This document shows, one piece after another, positions 51,103-60,921 of a stretch of 64,000 bases of DNA. This stretch comes from Methylotenera sp. Lineage in GTDB: Bacteria; Pseudomonadota; Gammaproteobacteria; Burkholderiales; Methylophilaceae. The stretch lies in assembly GCA_013141075.1 (NCBI GenBank), contig JABFRQ010000001.1:310001-374000 (forward strand), written 5' to 3'. A model generated the notes under the pieces. The model had not been told where the DNA came from. It was given only the letters and a program-made list of their open reading frames with translations, and did no database searches. Numbering within the stretch: the stretch's first letter is position 1; every line of letters begins with the position of its first letter. The translations under genes were made by a program, and so were the position numbers.

Positions 51103-52473
51103 TTAATTAGCTTCTGCCAAATCCAATTCAACCGTATCTTCTTTTTTGTGATGCAACGGCACTTTTTTCATCAATACAGCCACTGCAAATATAGCAATCG
51201 CACTCATTACAGCAGTTAAAAAGCCAGTCAAAGGCACCATAATGGCCGTGTAAAGCATCAGCCAAAAGTGAAATTTACTTTTCATTTCAATTACTTCTTG
51301 AATTTCTTTCCACTTCACCATGCCTGAAGCCACGTACAACAAAATACCGCCGATACACGCCATTGGCACTTGCTCTAAATACGTTGCCAAATAAGCTGCC
51401 AATAGCAATTTAAAGGTGAATTTTGCAACGCCTGCAAGTGGTGAAACCGCGCCTAAACGGATATTCACAGCGGTTCTGGCCAACGCACCTGTGTGTGGAA
51501 AGCCATTAAACAATGGTGTAAATATATTGACCATACCTTGCCCCCACAACTCTTTATTTGGGTTATATGGCACGCCTGTATTATTCGCCATACGGTCTGC
51601 CATGCGGCTACATAGCAAACTTTCTACCGCCGCAACAAAATAAATAGCGACTGCAAAGTAGAGTAAATCAAACCAAACTTGGCCTGTCGTCATATCGGGC
51701 AACTTAGGCATAGTAATCACCCAAAAATCGGTAGGAATACTGCCGTATTTATCTTTAATTAACACCAAACCTTTGTCTTTCCAAAAAGTTGCTGCAGCTA
51801 GCCAGCCTAAGCCTAAACCAAATACGGGCGCGGGGATAAACGTAGAAATTTTAATCAATACTTTGCAAATAGCAAAGGTAGAAAGCGCCACAATCACCGC
51901 GTAAATATTGGTTTCGCCAATGTATTCTATGGTTTTTTTAATTTGGCCGATGAAGTCGTAGCCAATTTTATTGTGAAAGCCAAATACTTCGCCCATTTGT
52001 GAAAAGGCAATTACCACCGCAATGCCAATCGTAAAACCCACCACAATAGAATGCGGTACTAAAGTGACCACTTTACCTTTTTTAAACAAACCTGTGAGCA
52101 TGAGCAATGCGCCCGCGCAGATAGAAGCCAACACCAAAAAGCTATGGTTATAGGTTGCCATTAAGCCCGCAATAATAGGAATATACGCCGCTGTTGGGCC
52201 ATACACTTGGTACTTACTGCCACCAAACAACGCACCGAGCAAGCCTGCCACTGCACCGCCCACAATACCTTGCTCAGGGCGTAAACCACTTGCCATAGCA
52301 AAACCCATGGCTAATGGAATCGCCACCATCGCTACAACCAAGCCAGCAGTTAAATCTTTAATGACATTTTTGGTAACATTGCCTTTGGCTAAGTCTTCAA
52401 AACGGCCATCATTTGGGTTCATGTAAAACTTAAGTGTGCGCAATAATGTGCTGGAATCTTGCCTATGGCTCAT
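51103..52473 (-). CDS. SulP-family transporter without STAS domain, probable bicarbonate transporter
   Basis: A 456-residue membrane protein with the SulP core: DLTAGLVVAMVAIPLAMGFA, then YGPTAAYIPIIAGL, and about 10-12 helices. It ends shortly after the last helix, so the STAS domain of most SulP proteins is missing. It lies 107 bp downstream of a beta-carbonic anhydrase gene on the same strand. Marine and betaproteobacterial SulP proteins paired with carbonic anhydrase are thought to move bicarbonate. That assignment here is from context, and sulfate cannot be excluded. Confidence 0.87.
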   Translation of the reverse strand: MSHRQDSSTLLRTLKFYMNPNDGRFEDLAKGNVTKNVIKDLTAGLVVAMVAIPLAMGFAMASGLRPEQGIVGGAVAGLLGALFGGSKYQVYGPTAAYIPIIAGLMATYNHSFLVLASICAGALLMLTGLFKKGKVVTLVPHSIVVGFTIGIAVVIAFSQMGEVFGFHNKIGYDFIGQIKKTIEYIGETNIYAVIVALSTFAICKVLIKISTFIPAPVFGLGLGWLAAATFWKDKGLVLIKDKYGSIPTDFWVITMPKLPDMTTGQVWFDLLYFAVAIYFVAAVESLLCSRMADRMANNTGVPYNPNKELWGQGMVNIFTPLFNGFPHTGALARTAVNIRLGAVSPLAGVAKFTFKLLLAAYLATYLEQVPMACIGGILLYVASGMVKWKEIQEVIEMKSKFHFWLMLYTAIMVPLTGFLTAVMSAIAIFAVAVLMKKVPLHHKKEDTVELDLAEAN

Positions 52474-52550
52474 ATTAAAAGCTTTCAGAATATATTAGGA
52501 AATAGGTTGAAAAGAACAAAGGATAAATTATACATGACATTACCTACGGC

Positions 52551-52574
52551 CATTGCTAGCGTAGCGTGGCAATC
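52551..52574. repeat. Single arm of the GTCATTGCGAGCG repeat
   Basis: These 24 bp match the left arm of the element at 55087-55149 with one substitution, but the opposite arm is absent. It lies in the gap between the carbonic anhydrase and SulP genes, and is probably a degenerate copy. Confidence 0.6.
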
Positions 52575-52580
52575 ACCAGC

Positions 52581-53219
52581 CTACAACATCAGGGTGTCAG
52601 ATAAAAAATTGACTTCACCTGTGGCTAGATTATAAACACCTCCCACCATGCCAATTTGCTTGGCGGCAAGCATATCTTGAATAATATCGCTACTATGAAT
52701 AATTTCGTTAATTTGCACTTGCACGTTTAAAGCACACACCTTATCAACAAAGCACACGTTGCTTGAATCTCGCGGCTCTACTGTGGTTTTTTCCAAACGC
52801 ACGGCCGGGCGAATCAAATTGATAATTTCGCCAATATGGCCTTCTCTAAAATTATCACACGCGGCTTTTACTGCACCGCAATCTGTATGCCCTAACACCA
52901 CAATTAACTTGCTACCTAAATATTTTGAGCTAAATTCAAGGCTACCAATCACTTTATCAGACGCAATATTACCCGCCAAACGCACGCTAAAAATATCACC
53001 AAGTGCTTGGTCAAACAGTATTTCTACGGGTGCGCGTGAATCACTACAACTTAAAAATGAGGCAAACGGATGTTGCTTATCTTTGGTAATACTCACTAAA
53101 TTCAGCATATTTTTATTCACCGTTAAATTATTCGTAAAACGATGATTACCTTCAATTAAAATATCCAACGCCTCTTGCGGGGACATTTGATCGCGATTTA
53201 AAAGTGGGTGTTTGTACAT
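52581..53219 (-). CDS. Beta-class carbonic anhydrase
   Basis: Interconverts CO2 and bicarbonate. It is 212 residues from the ATG at 53219, with GGA eight bases upstream. Zinc ligands are Cys58 (SCSDSR), His111 and Cys114 (GHTDCGA), with the Asp60-Arg62 dyad intact. VRLAGNI is the usual motif between them. It is upstream of and codirectional with the STAS-less SulP gene, so the pair may supply bicarbonate for carboxylases (inference). Confidence 0.93.
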   Translation of the reverse strand: MYKHPLLNRDQMSPQEALDILIEGNHRFTNNLTVNKNMLNLVSITKDKQHPFASFLSCSDSRAPVEILFDQALGDIFSVRLAGNIASDKVIGSLEFSSKYLGSKLIVVLGHTDCGAVKAACDNFREGHIGEIINLIRPAVRLEKTTVEPRDSSNVCFVDKVCALNVQVQINEIIHSSDIIQDMLAAKQIGMVGGVYNLATGEVNFLSDTLML

Positions 53220-53273
53220 ACGTGATTCCAAGCTAATTATTGGTAGCAATTATACCTTGTGCGCTTGCTTTTG

Positions 53274-53328
53274 TAGTAGCTGCTTGTAGTTCAAGCAATA
53301 GTGCAATCGCGACTACAAGCCGCTACTA
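53274..53328. repeat. 17-bp near-perfect inverted repeat
   Basis: The arms 53274-53290 and 53312-53328 (core GCTTGTAGT/ACTACAAGC flanked by TAGTAGC/GCTACTA) pair with one mismatch around a 21-nt loop. It lies between the carbonic anhydrase start and the porin terminator. It is a different sequence family from the GTCATT repeats. Confidence 0.65.
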
Positions 53329-53343
53329 AATAAAGCGTACGCC

Positions 53344-53372
53344 ATAAAAAAGCCCGCTACTAGAGCGGGCTT
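53344..53372 (-). terminator. Terminator of the porin gene
   Basis: AAGCCCGCT (53350-53358) and AGCGGGCTT (53364-53372) form a 9-bp stem with a 5-nt loop. On the minus strand it is followed by TTTTATG. It lies 50 bp after the porin stop and shields the carbonic anhydrase promoter from porin transcription. Confidence 0.9.
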
Positions 53373-53421
53373 AAAGTGCGTGGCATTGCTGCCACACTAG
53401 GGGAGATTTTCTATCTTTAAA

Positions 53422-54939
53422 CTAGAACATCCACTGTGCGCGCATGTTCAGTGCTTTTTCGCTATCAACACGTTCGCCGTTGATTACTAAACCACCTGTT
53501 GCGCCACCAATTACGTCTTTAAATTTGGTGTCTACGTAGTTCAACATCAAGCGTGTGTTGGCTGTAGGCAAGAATTTCAAACCTAACGTCCATGAATCCG
53601 CTTTAGCAAAACCTTTTGAGCCAGCAGTCACGCCAACAGCTAGTGGCGCACCTGTAGCAAGACCTGCTACATTATAATCTGATGCATCAAATTGGCTGAA
53701 ACGTACGCCAGCTTCCCACAAGCCACCTTTGAAGCCGCTTGGGTTAAAGTCATTTTTAGGTTTCAAACTACCGAATGCACCGCCTTTGTAGGCATCAGCA
53801 TAGTTTTCACCTGTAATTGCCCACAACGCTTCTGCATACCAGTTTGAGGTATCTAAATCATAACTAAGCCCTGTTGTGGCAAACTGATTATTAAGCTTCA
53901 TCCACTCGGCTTGCGCCTTAAATGGGCCGTAAGCAACAGCGCCTTCTAAACCTAGGCGGCTACGATCAAGCGTGCGATTTGTTAAGCCAGTAACAGATGG
54001 GCCAGTCATAAATGTTGCACCACGGCCTTCAGTACGTGCGCCACCAAAACCAATAGCAGTAGCGGCTGAACCTAAGTATTGATCACCTTGTGAGAATGAA
54101 GCACCTGCATGCATCACCATTTCTTTGTTTTCCATAATTTCAGCAAAGTTGGCAGTTACACGGCCAATTATATCTTTGCCATCTTCACGTAAATCATTTT
54201 CTCTTGTTTTACCGTTACCATTTGACAATGCTAGCGCATAAGTTACACCTTTAAATGGTGTGCCGTGAACCATCGCGCCGATTTCTTTACCTGGTGCTAA
54301 GCCATTTACAAAAGAGCGTTCCATAAAGTCGATATTATTTGAACTGGTCAACTCTTCCAAATTCATTGGCATTTTGAAAATACCCATTTTGAACTGTACT
54401 GGTTTCCACCAAGCAATATTAAGAGAACCAACATCTATTGTCGCACCACCATCGGTTAAATCGGCTACCACTTCACCTTCGTAGTAGTCTTTAAAGTTTG
54501 CTTTAAAGCCTAAACGGGCACGGCGTAATTCAAAGGTATCTGATACTGCATTTGGCGTACCCCCAGCAATTGAATTGCCAGCACCAACTACAGCTGCGTT
54601 ATTTTTGCCTTCATTGTAATCAAAGCTACGGAAATCAGTATGCACGCGGCCATTGATTTGAGCTTTAAACTTGCCATCGCCGCTTTCAAAAGCCAAGCCA
54701 TCTTTAAATTTAGCTGAAACTGCTGTGTCTTTTTTTGCAGCTGCGGCTTCTTTTTCGCCAGCGCGGCCTTTCATCAAAAGAGCGCCTTCTTCTTCAGTCA
54801 ATACACCTTTAGCGATTAAGGCATTCACAATATCATCAGTAGAATCAGCCATTGCATTAGCGCCAAAACCCATCATCAATGAGCCAGCTAATGTTGCGGC
54901 AATTAAACTGCGGTGTTTAAAGCTAGATTTGTTGTTCAT
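53422..54939 (-). CDS. Phosphate-selective porin, OprP/OprO family
   Basis: An outer-membrane trimeric porin for phosphate or polyphosphate. It is 505 residues with a signal peptide (LIAATLAGSLMMGFGANAMA), a short helical segment with a Lys/Glu/Ala-rich stretch (GRAGEKEAAAAKKD), then a 16-strand-type barrel opening FKAQINGRVHTDFRSFDY and ending in an aromatic residue (AQWMF). A Pho box lies 69 bp upstream of the start codon, which supports the phosphate assignment. It has its own terminator. Confidence 0.92.
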   Translation of the reverse strand: MNNKSSFKHRSLIAATLAGSLMMGFGANAMADSTDDIVNALIAKGVLTEEEGALLMKGRAGEKEAAAAKKDTAVSAKFKDGLAFESGDGKFKAQINGRVHTDFRSFDYNEGKNNAAVVGAGNSIAGGTPNAVSDTFELRRARLGFKANFKDYYEGEVVADLTDGGATIDVGSLNIAWWKPVQFKMGIFKMPMNLEELTSSNNIDFMERSFVNGLAPGKEIGAMVHGTPFKGVTYALALSNGNGKTRENDLREDGKDIIGRVTANFAEIMENKEMVMHAGASFSQGDQYLGSAATAIGFGGARTEGRGATFMTGPSVTGLTNRTLDRSRLGLEGAVAYGPFKAQAEWMKLNNQFATTGLSYDLDTSNWYAEALWAITGENYADAYKGGAFGSLKPKNDFNPSGFKGGLWEAGVRFSQFDASDYNVAGLATGAPLAVGVTAGSKGFAKADSWTLGLKFLPTANTRLMLNYVDTKFKDVIGGATGGLVINGERVDSEKALNMRAQWMF

Positions 54940-55007
54940 TCAAAACTCCCTCTTTTGGTTAAATTTGTACTGCTGTTTTTCAACATGTGAGATTTTATGA
55001 TTATTGT

Positions 55008-55025
55008 GTGACAATTTGGTGACAG
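55008..55025 (-). promoter_or_regulatory. Pho box of the OprP-like porin gene
   Basis: Read on the minus strand the site is CTGTCAC-CAAA-TTGTCAC: two 7-bp direct repeats 11 bp apart, agreeing closely with the PhoB consensus half-site CTGTCAT. It lies 69-86 bp upstream of the porin ATG. Induction under phosphate limitation through PhoBR is expected. Confidence 0.88.
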
Positions 55026-55086
55026 ATAACTAATTAGTGAAGGCGCGTGAATTTATGTTGTTCTTTTGCAACATAGCTAAATTTGC

Positions 55087-55149
55087 GTCATTGCGAGCGT
55101 AGCGTGGCAATCTAACCATTTCAGATTGCCACGCTACGCTCGCAATGAC
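55087..55149. repeat. 27-bp perfect inverted repeat, GTCATTGCGAGCG family
   Basis: GTCATTGCGAGCGTAGCGTG... (55087-55113) and its exact complement (55123-55149) flank a 9-nt loop. It is the longest and cleanest copy of this repeat family in the window. It lies between the esterase-like gene and the porin Pho box, in the position of an intergenic transcript-separating hairpin. Confidence 0.9.
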
Positions 55150-55168
55150 AGAATCAAGCGTGACTGCA

Positions 55169-56545
55169 TTAAGGCGCACTCAAGCTTTTGCCCAGCCGAA
55201 CCACCCACACTTTGCTTGGGTACTCATTCAAATTATCTTCACCCACGCCAAAATCGTTATCATTACTAAGCGCGACTACACTTGGGTTTAACAAGGCGAG
55301 GCCTTCTAGCTTATCGGTATCAATTTTAAAAAATACATCGCGGCTATCAAACACTTCACGCATTTTTGCTGGTGTAATGGCTAGCTTTTCTAAATCTTCA
55401 CCTTCTCTTTCAAACAACAAGCTGTTAGCGTCTGCATGGTTCAACACATTGGTCGCCATGCTTAAATCAGCTACTATCAATTTTACTTTTTTAGTCGCGC
55501 GCTCAAGTAACAACAATTTATCTTGCTCAAACGCAATGGCATCTGAGTACTTTAAATCTTTTTGTTTGTCAGCTTCTGGGTAGGCTGATTTGTTATTTTG
55601 CAGCAATAAAAACATGCCTGTTACTTTAGCATCCGTCGGCTGCGTAATATCTAAACGCAACACACGCACGGTACGACTATTTTTATAATCTTTATCCTTA
55701 GCATCGCCCATCGGGCTTTGTAGGGTCGCGTAAGCGGTTTTGCCATCAGGCGTAATGCTTAAATTCTCAAAACCACGATTCGCCCTGCGCTCTTTATAAA
55801 TGGCGGGCAATATGGCTTTTACAGGGTAATTTGTACCCGCGTAATTTTTGCCAATCGGCACATAACGGACAACAACCTGACCTTTCACATCTACCACCGC
55901 AATGCTTGGGCCATATTCTTCTGCAATTAAAAAATTACCATTTGGCAAAAGCTGCATGGCCTCAGCATCTAAACCTGCGGGGTTAAATTTTAGTGTTTTA
56001 CCAGAGCTACCAACATAAATAGTTTCATCGTCTTTATTATTACTTAGCCCTGTTACAGGCTTGTTTTGGCTATCTATCATTGGTATTGCACGGATGATTT
56101 CTATATCGCCTTTGGCAACTTTATTTTGGGCAAGTTTTACATGCACAATCGCTGGGGTGAAATTTGGCAATGGAAACACTTTTCCATTTACCTTGCCCGC
56201 ACTATTTACATAATCAAAATTCACGCCTCGATCTGTCATCATGTAAAACTCGCCCAACTTGTTTGGTGCAGGTACTAATGCTGAGCCGATGCCTGGAATC
56301 GTACGATTTGGAAAGCCATTTTTAGCTGCAACTGAAAAATCACCCAAATCAATGCCTGGGTTAATAGTTGAAATATCAGTAGCTGGCAGTTCAAAAGTGG
56401 CGAGCACGCTGGCATGCCCGTTGGCATTGGGTGTAGTGGGTAACGCAGCCCAGTCAAACTCAGCAGATTCTACGGCCTGTAAATTAAGGCTTGCATTCAC
56501 TAGCAACCAGGCAATCATTAAGCTTAATTTAAGCAATTTTGACAT
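55169..56545 (-). CDS. Secreted esterase-like activity of phytase family protein
   Basis: A 458-residue exported protein: signal peptide (LLKLSLMIAWLLVNASLNLQA) followed by a beta-propeller-type PF13449 domain with IPGIGSALVPAPNKLGEFYM, TDRGVNFDY, NRGFENLSITPDGKTAYATL and DTDKLEGLALL. Members are linked by name to phytase or phosphoesterase activity, but few are characterised. The ATG at 56545 is preferred to the TTG one codon upstream. It lies upstream of the phosphate porin. A weak Pho-box-like TGTCAT (56607-56612, minus strand) precedes it. Confidence 0.82.
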   Translation of the reverse strand: MSKLLKLSLMIAWLLVNASLNLQAVESAEFDWAALPTTPNANGHASVLATFELPATDISTINPGIDLGDFSVAAKNGFPNRTIPGIGSALVPAPNKLGEFYMMTDRGVNFDYVNSAGKVNGKVFPLPNFTPAIVHVKLAQNKVAKGDIEIIRAIPMIDSQNKPVTGLSNNKDDETIYVGSSGKTLKFNPAGLDAEAMQLLPNGNFLIAEEYGPSIAVVDVKGQVVVRYVPIGKNYAGTNYPVKAILPAIYKERRANRGFENLSITPDGKTAYATLQSPMGDAKDKDYKNSRTVRVLRLDITQPTDAKVTGMFLLLQNNKSAYPEADKQKDLKYSDAIAFEQDKLLLLERATKKVKLIVADLSMATNVLNHADANSLLFEREGEDLEKLAITPAKMREVFDSRDVFFKIDTDKLEGLALLNPSVVALSNDNDFGVGEDNLNEYPSKVWVVRLGKSLSAP

Positions 56546-56614
56546 CAACGCATCCTATACCAGCTTTAATAAAACGGTAATATTATTGATTAAATGCGTC
56601 AAAAATATGACATT

Positions 56615-56659
56615 AAAATAAAAAGCCGCTGGCTAAATTGAATTAGTCAGCGGCTTTTT
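56615..56659 (-). terminator. Terminator of lysS
   Basis: AAAAAGCCGCTG (56620-56631) and CAGCGGCTTTTT (56648-56659) form a 12-bp stem. On the minus strand it is followed by TATTTTAATG after the T-run in the arm. It lies 78 bp after the lysS stop. The arm symmetry makes it potentially bidirectional. Confidence 0.88.
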
Positions 56660-56731
56660 CTGTCATGCTGAATTTATTTCAGCATATCGTCATTACTCCA
56701 CAAGATTGCGGGTCGTAGCCCGCAATGACAG
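56660..56731. repeat. Composite GTCATT-type palindromic element
   Basis: An outer pair CTGTCAT (56660-56666) and ATGACAG (56725-56731) encloses ATGCTGAA/TTCAGCAT and ATTGCGGG/CCCGCAAT hairpins. This is the same architecture as 19269-19355. It fills the space between the lysS stop and its terminator. Confidence 0.75.
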
Positions 56732-56736
56732 CTAGC

Positions 56737-58281
56737 TTAGCTTTCAGCGCGCATGTGTGGAAACAAAATTACATCACGAATACTGGCAGAGTCGGTAATC
56801 ATCATCACTAAACGGTCGATGCCGATACCACAACCGCCTGCTGGCGGCATGCCGTATTCCAATGCGCGGATAAAATCTGCATCGTAGAACATAGCTTCAT
56901 GGTCGCCCGCTTCTTTGGCTTTCATTTGCGCATGGAAGCGCGCGGCTTGGTCTTCAGCATCGTTTAACTCACTAAAACCGTTTGCTATTTCACGGCCGCA
57001 AACAAACAACTCAAAACGCTCGGTGATTTCAGGGTTTTTGTCGCTTGCGCGCGCTAAAGGTGAAACCTCAACTGGGTAATCAATTATATAAGTCGGCTCC
57101 CACAATTGGCTTTCTGCTGTTTCTTCAAACAGCGCTAGTTGCAATGCACCTAAGCCTGCATGGTCAAAAGGTTTTGTGCCGTGTTTTAAAATTTCCGCAC
57201 GTAAAAAAGCTTCATCATTTAATTGCGCTAAGGTATAAACAGGCGCGTATTTTTGAATCGCGCCCACAATGGTTAAGCGTTGAAATGGTTTGCTTAAATC
57301 TAGCTCACTACCTTGATATTCCAGCACTGCTGTGCCACGTGCGGCAATCGCAGCGGTGCGAATGCAGTTTTCAGTAAAGTCCATCAACCATTGGTAGTCA
57401 GTATACGCCGCGTAAAATTCCATCATGGTGAATTCTGGGTTATGGCGAACACTCAAACCTTCGTTTCTAAAATTACGGTTCACTTCAAACACACGCTCAA
57501 AACCACCCACAACAAGGCGTTTCAAATATAGCTCTGGTGCGATACGCATGTACATTTGCATATCCAAAGCATTGTGATGCGTAATGAATGGCTTAGCGGA
57601 TGCTCCCCCTGGAATCGGGTGCAACATGGGCGTTTCAACTTCTAAAAATTCATTTTGAATCATAAAGTTACGAATTGCCGAAACCACTTTGCTACGTGCC
57701 ACAAACGTTGCACGTGTTTCTTCACTGGTAATTAAATCCACATAACGTTGGCGATATTTCACCTCTTGATCTTGCAAACCGTGAAATTTTTCTGGCAATG
57801 GGCGCAGTGATTTTGTTAGCAAACGAATTTCAGTCACTTTAATTGATAGCTCACCCGTTTTTGTTTTAAACAAATAGCCCGTTGCACCTAAAAAGTCGCC
57901 TAAATCCCAATGTTTAAATTGCTCGTAAACGTCTTCGCCTATCATGTCTTTAGCCACATATAGCTGAATACGCGCACCTGCATTTTCGCCACTGCCGTCT
58001 TGTATCGTCGCAAAGCTCGCCTTACCCATCACGCGCTTAAGCATCATGCGGCCAGCCACTACCACGTTCACTGGCGCGGCTTCAAACGCTTCATTTTCTT
58101 TATCTGCATGCGCAACCGCTAACTCAGCCGCCTTATGCTGTGGCTTAAAATCGTTAGGGAACGCCACGCCATTAGTCGCCTCGCGAATCGCTTTAAGCTT
58201 CTCGCGACGCTCCGCGATTACGTGATTTTCGTCAACTGCAACTACTTCATTATTTTGATTTTGCTCAATACTCACGCTCAT
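56737..58281 (-). CDS. lysS: Lysyl-tRNA synthetase (class II)
   Basis: Charges tRNA-Lys. It is 514 residues with an N-terminal OB-fold anticodon-binding domain (about 60-165), class II motif 2 [20 protein letters not shown] and motif 3 GIGIDRLVM near the C-terminus. Its ATG overlaps the prfB stop by ATGA, which is the usual prfB-lysS coupling of proteobacteria. Confidence 0.98.
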   Translation of the reverse strand: MSVSIEQNQNNEVVAVDENHVIAERREKLKAIREATNGVAFPNDFKPQHKAAELAVAHADKENEAFEAAPVNVVVAGRMMLKRVMGKASFATIQDGSGENAGARIQLYVAKDMIGEDVYEQFKHWDLGDFLGATGYLFKTKTGELSIKVTEIRLLTKSLRPLPEKFHGLQDQEVKYRQRYVDLITSEETRATFVARSKVVSAIRNFMIQNEFLEVETPMLHPIPGGASAKPFITHHNALDMQMYMRIAPELYLKRLVVGGFERVFEVNRNFRNEGLSVRHNPEFTMMEFYAAYTDYQWLMDFTENCIRTAAIAARGTAVLEYQGSELDLSKPFQRLTIVGAIQKYAPVYTLAQLNDEAFLRAEILKHGTKPFDHAGLGALQLALFEETAESQLWEPTYIIDYPVEVSPLARASDKNPEITERFELFVCGREIANGFSELNDAEDQAARFHAQMKAKEAGDHEAMFYDADFIRALEYGMPPAGGCGIGIDRLVMMITDSASIRDVILFPHMRAES

Positions 58282-59382
58282 ACTCCCTGCTTCAAACTTT
58301 CAGTAATAAATGGGTCAAGGTCGCCATCTAGCACGCCTTGGGTGTTGCCGACTTCTACATTGGTGCGCAAATCTTTAATGCGGCCTTGGTCTAGCACGTA
58401 GCTGCGGATTTGATGTCCCCAGCCAATGTCAGTTTTGGCATCTTCAATCGCTTGTTTGTCGGCGTTACGTTTGTTTAGCTCTAAATTATACAATGCGCCT
58501 TTTAACATGCTCATGGCCTCATCGCGGTTGCGGTGTTGCGAGCGGTCATTTTGGCATTGTACGACGGTATTGGTGGGCAAATGCGTAATGCGCACGGCAG
58601 AATCGGTTTTGTTAATATGCTGGCCGCCTGCACCGCTGGCGCGGTAGGTATCAATGCGCAAATCGGCTGGGTTGATGTCAATTTGAATAGAATCATCCAC
58701 TTCAGGGAAGATTTGCACGCTGGCAAAGCTGGTGTGGCGTTTGGCGTTGCTATCAAATGGAGATTTTCGCACCAACCTATGAACGCCATTTTCGGTACGT
58801 AACGTGCCGTAAGCATAATCGCCGCTTACCTTAATGCTGGCACCTTTAATGCCCGCTACGTCGCCATCTGACAGCTCTAACACTTCTACCTTAAAGCCTT
58901 TGCGCTCGGTGTAGCGCAAATACATGCGCAGCAGCATATTGCACCAATCTTGCGCCTCGGTGCCGCCACTGCCTGATTGAAACTCAATAAAGCAATTGGC
59001 AGAATCTAACTCACCCGAAAACATGCGTTTAAATTCCATTTCGGCGATTTGTTTTTCTAGGTTTTCAGAATCCGTTTTAACACTTAATAAAGTGTCATCA
59101 TCGGCTTCTTCACGCGCCATTTCAAATAGCTCTTGCGCGTCTTTTAAATTGGTTTCTAGGCTTTGCAGATTATGCACAATCAGCTCTAAACTGCGCTTTT
59201 CTTTGCCCAATTTTTGCGCTTTTTCGGCGTTATTCCAAATATTTGGGTCTTCCATCAACCCGTTCACTTCTTCTAGGCGTTGCGACTTGTTTTCAAAGTC
59301 AAAGATACCCCCGAAGGGCGTTGTTGCGCGCGCTTAAATCAACTAAGCGATTGGCAATAATGTTGAGTTGTTCGGCTTCCAT
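58278..59382 (-). CDS. prfB: Peptide chain release factor 2, with programmed +1 frameshift
   Basis: Recognises UGA and UAA stops. It is read as 27 codons from ATG 59382 ([16 protein letters not shown]...) up to an in-frame TGA at 59299-59301, then a +1 shift continues into the main frame ([14 protein letters not shown]...) to 58278, giving about 367 residues. The main part has the stop-codon motif SPF (RKSPFDSN) and the hydrolysis motif GGQ ([12 protein letters not shown]). Without the shift the protein would lack its first domain helix. It overlaps lysS by 4 bp. Confidence 0.96.
59298..59313 (-). promoter_or_regulatory. Programmed +1 frameshift site of prfB
   Basis: On the minus strand: CGG GGG TAT CTT TGA C. 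The Shine-Dalgarno-like GGGGG, the CTT slippery codon and the UGA stop with a following C match the classical RF2 autoregulatory site. When RF2 is scarce, the ribosome slips +1 at CTT and makes more RF2. Confidence 0.95.
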
Positions 59383-59450
59383 AATGGCTTCTATAATGAC
59401 TTGTGGTGCTGTTGAAAGCGCATATTATACCCTAAAAGTACGCACCCTTT

Positions 59451-60506
59451 TTACGCTATGCCAACGCACCAAGCGCCATCGCGGTAAATCACGCGTTCGT
59501 CTAATGTAAGTTGTTCGGTCACAGCAAAAACGTCCACATGATATTTTCCGTCTCCGCGTTTAAAATTGGGTTTGCCGTAAACGCCATGCTTGGCGCCTAA
59601 GGATAAATGCACGCCGCACATGCGCTCATAGCTGCCGATGTCGCTCACTGTACGGTCTTTGGTGAAGGCACGGTTTAGGCCAAAGCCGATTTCGCGTAGC
59701 CAAACCACTTGTTCATCCGCGCGAATATTAGCGAGTACGGTGTCAAATTCTGGCGTGCTATCTTCTGTGGCAATCACCTGCCCATTTTCAACAATCAAGG
59801 TGATGGGCTTGGCTGGGCGGTTGACTCTGTACTGCGTATCGCCAAAGGCGAAAATTCGCACGCGGCCATGCACGGCTTCTAAATCACGCGCCTCGGTGAA
59901 CACCTCGCCAATGGGGAATTGCCCACCAATATTTAGCATTTCGCTGTAGTCGCCCACATTGAGTTTGGCTGATTCAAAGGCTGAGCCAAAAACTAAACGT
60001 GCATCACCGCCACTATCTAAGTAGCCGCCTTGCGCTTGGTCTATCATCGCTTTAAGGCTGTTACCTACACCGCGAAAATACGCAGAATCATACGCCAGCG
60101 CATCAATGTAATAAGCGACCTCTGCCCCCAGCATGCGGCTCAAATGCGGGTGCTCAATTACTTTAAGCCCGCGCTTAAATAGCTCAACACGAATGCGAAA
60201 AGCCTCTAGCCTGAAATTGGTGGATTGCACCAGCACCACCAAATCTGACGCAGCCAAACTCGCAAAAACAGCTAGCACGGCATCGGGCGTATGTTGGTTA
60301 AAATCAATGAATTGCGCATCTGGCAGGCAACGCTCATAAGCTTGTGTCAAGATATTTGCCAATTCGCAAACCGTATCAAACACCACCACCGCCTTGTGCG
60401 GCGCGGCATGATTAAATATTTGCATCAAAATATCGTTTAGATTTTTTTCAGCAACACTGACAAGTAAATCTTTGGGATTATTGGGTTCGCTAGAAAATGC
60501 CATCAT
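59451..60506 (-). CDS. M29-like aminopeptidase family protein
   Basis: A 351-residue protein resembling the AmpS/AmpT (M29) metallo-aminopeptidases. Candidate metal ligands are Glu in GEVFTEA, Glu in LREIGFGLN, His in ERMCGVHLSLG and His/Asp in YHVDVF, in the order known for M29. It is somewhat shorter than typical M29 enzymes (about 410), and the N-terminal half is divergent. It lies 10 bp downstream of arsC and 68 bp upstream of prfB on the same strand. Activity and substrate are uncertain. Confidence 0.65.
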   Translation of the reverse strand: MMAFSSEPNNPKDLLVSVAEKNLNDILMQIFNHAAPHKAVVVFDTVCELANILTQAYERCLPDAQFIDFNQHTPDAVLAVFASLAASDLVVLVQSTNFRLEAFRIRVELFKRGLKVIEHPHLSRMLGAEVAYYIDALAYDSAYFRGVGNSLKAMIDQAQGGYLDSGGDARLVFGSAFESAKLNVGDYSEMLNIGGQFPIGEVFTEARDLEAVHGRVRIFAFGDTQYRVNRPAKPITLIVENGQVIATEDSTPEFDTVLANIRADEQVVWLREIGFGLNRAFTKDRTVSDIGSYERMCGVHLSLGAKHGVYGKPNFKRGDGKYHVDVFAVTEQLTLDERVIYRDGAWCVGIA

Positions 60507-60516
60507 GCAGCAGCCA

Positions 60517-60921
60517 TTATTGTTTATTCACCACTTCACCATCTTCTTTAATAAATACGCCAATATTTGGGTTATCTAAAATATCTAACACCAACTCAGA
60601 TGGGCGGCACAATTTAACGCCTTTTGCCGTTACCACAATCGGGCGGTTGATTAAAATGGGATGTTGCAGCATAGCGTCAATCAATGCTTCATCTGACAAA
60701 CTTAAATCGTCTAAGCCAAGCTCGGCAAACGGCGTGCCTTTCTCTCTGAGCAATGCCCTGACACCCGCACCAATGCTGGTTGCTAGGGCAGTTAATTTTT
60801 CACGTGTAGGCGGTGTTTTTAAATATTCAATGATTTCTGGCTCTACGCCGCTGGCGCGTATCATCGCTAAAGTGTTGCGCGACGTTCCGCAGGACGGATT
60901 GTGATAAATAGTGATACTCAT
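60517..60921 (-). CDS. arsC: Arsenate reductase, glutaredoxin-coupled ArsC
   Basis: Reduces arsenate to arsenite using glutathione and glutaredoxin. It is 134 residues with catalytic Cys11 in YHNPSCGTSRNT and the conserved arginine in LINRPIVVTAKG. YfgD/Spx-like relatives share the fold, but the NPSCGTSR and INRPIV motifs support ArsC. It overlaps the upstream aquaporin gene by 4 bp (ATGA). No arsR or arsB/acr3 is present in the window. Confidence 0.9.
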   Translation of the reverse strand: MSITIYHNPSCGTSRNTLAMIRASGVEPEIIEYLKTPPTREKLTALATSIGAGVRALLREKGTPFAELGLDDLSLSDEALIDAMLQHPILINRPIVVTAKGVKLCRPSELVLDILDNPNIGVFIKEDGEVVNKQ

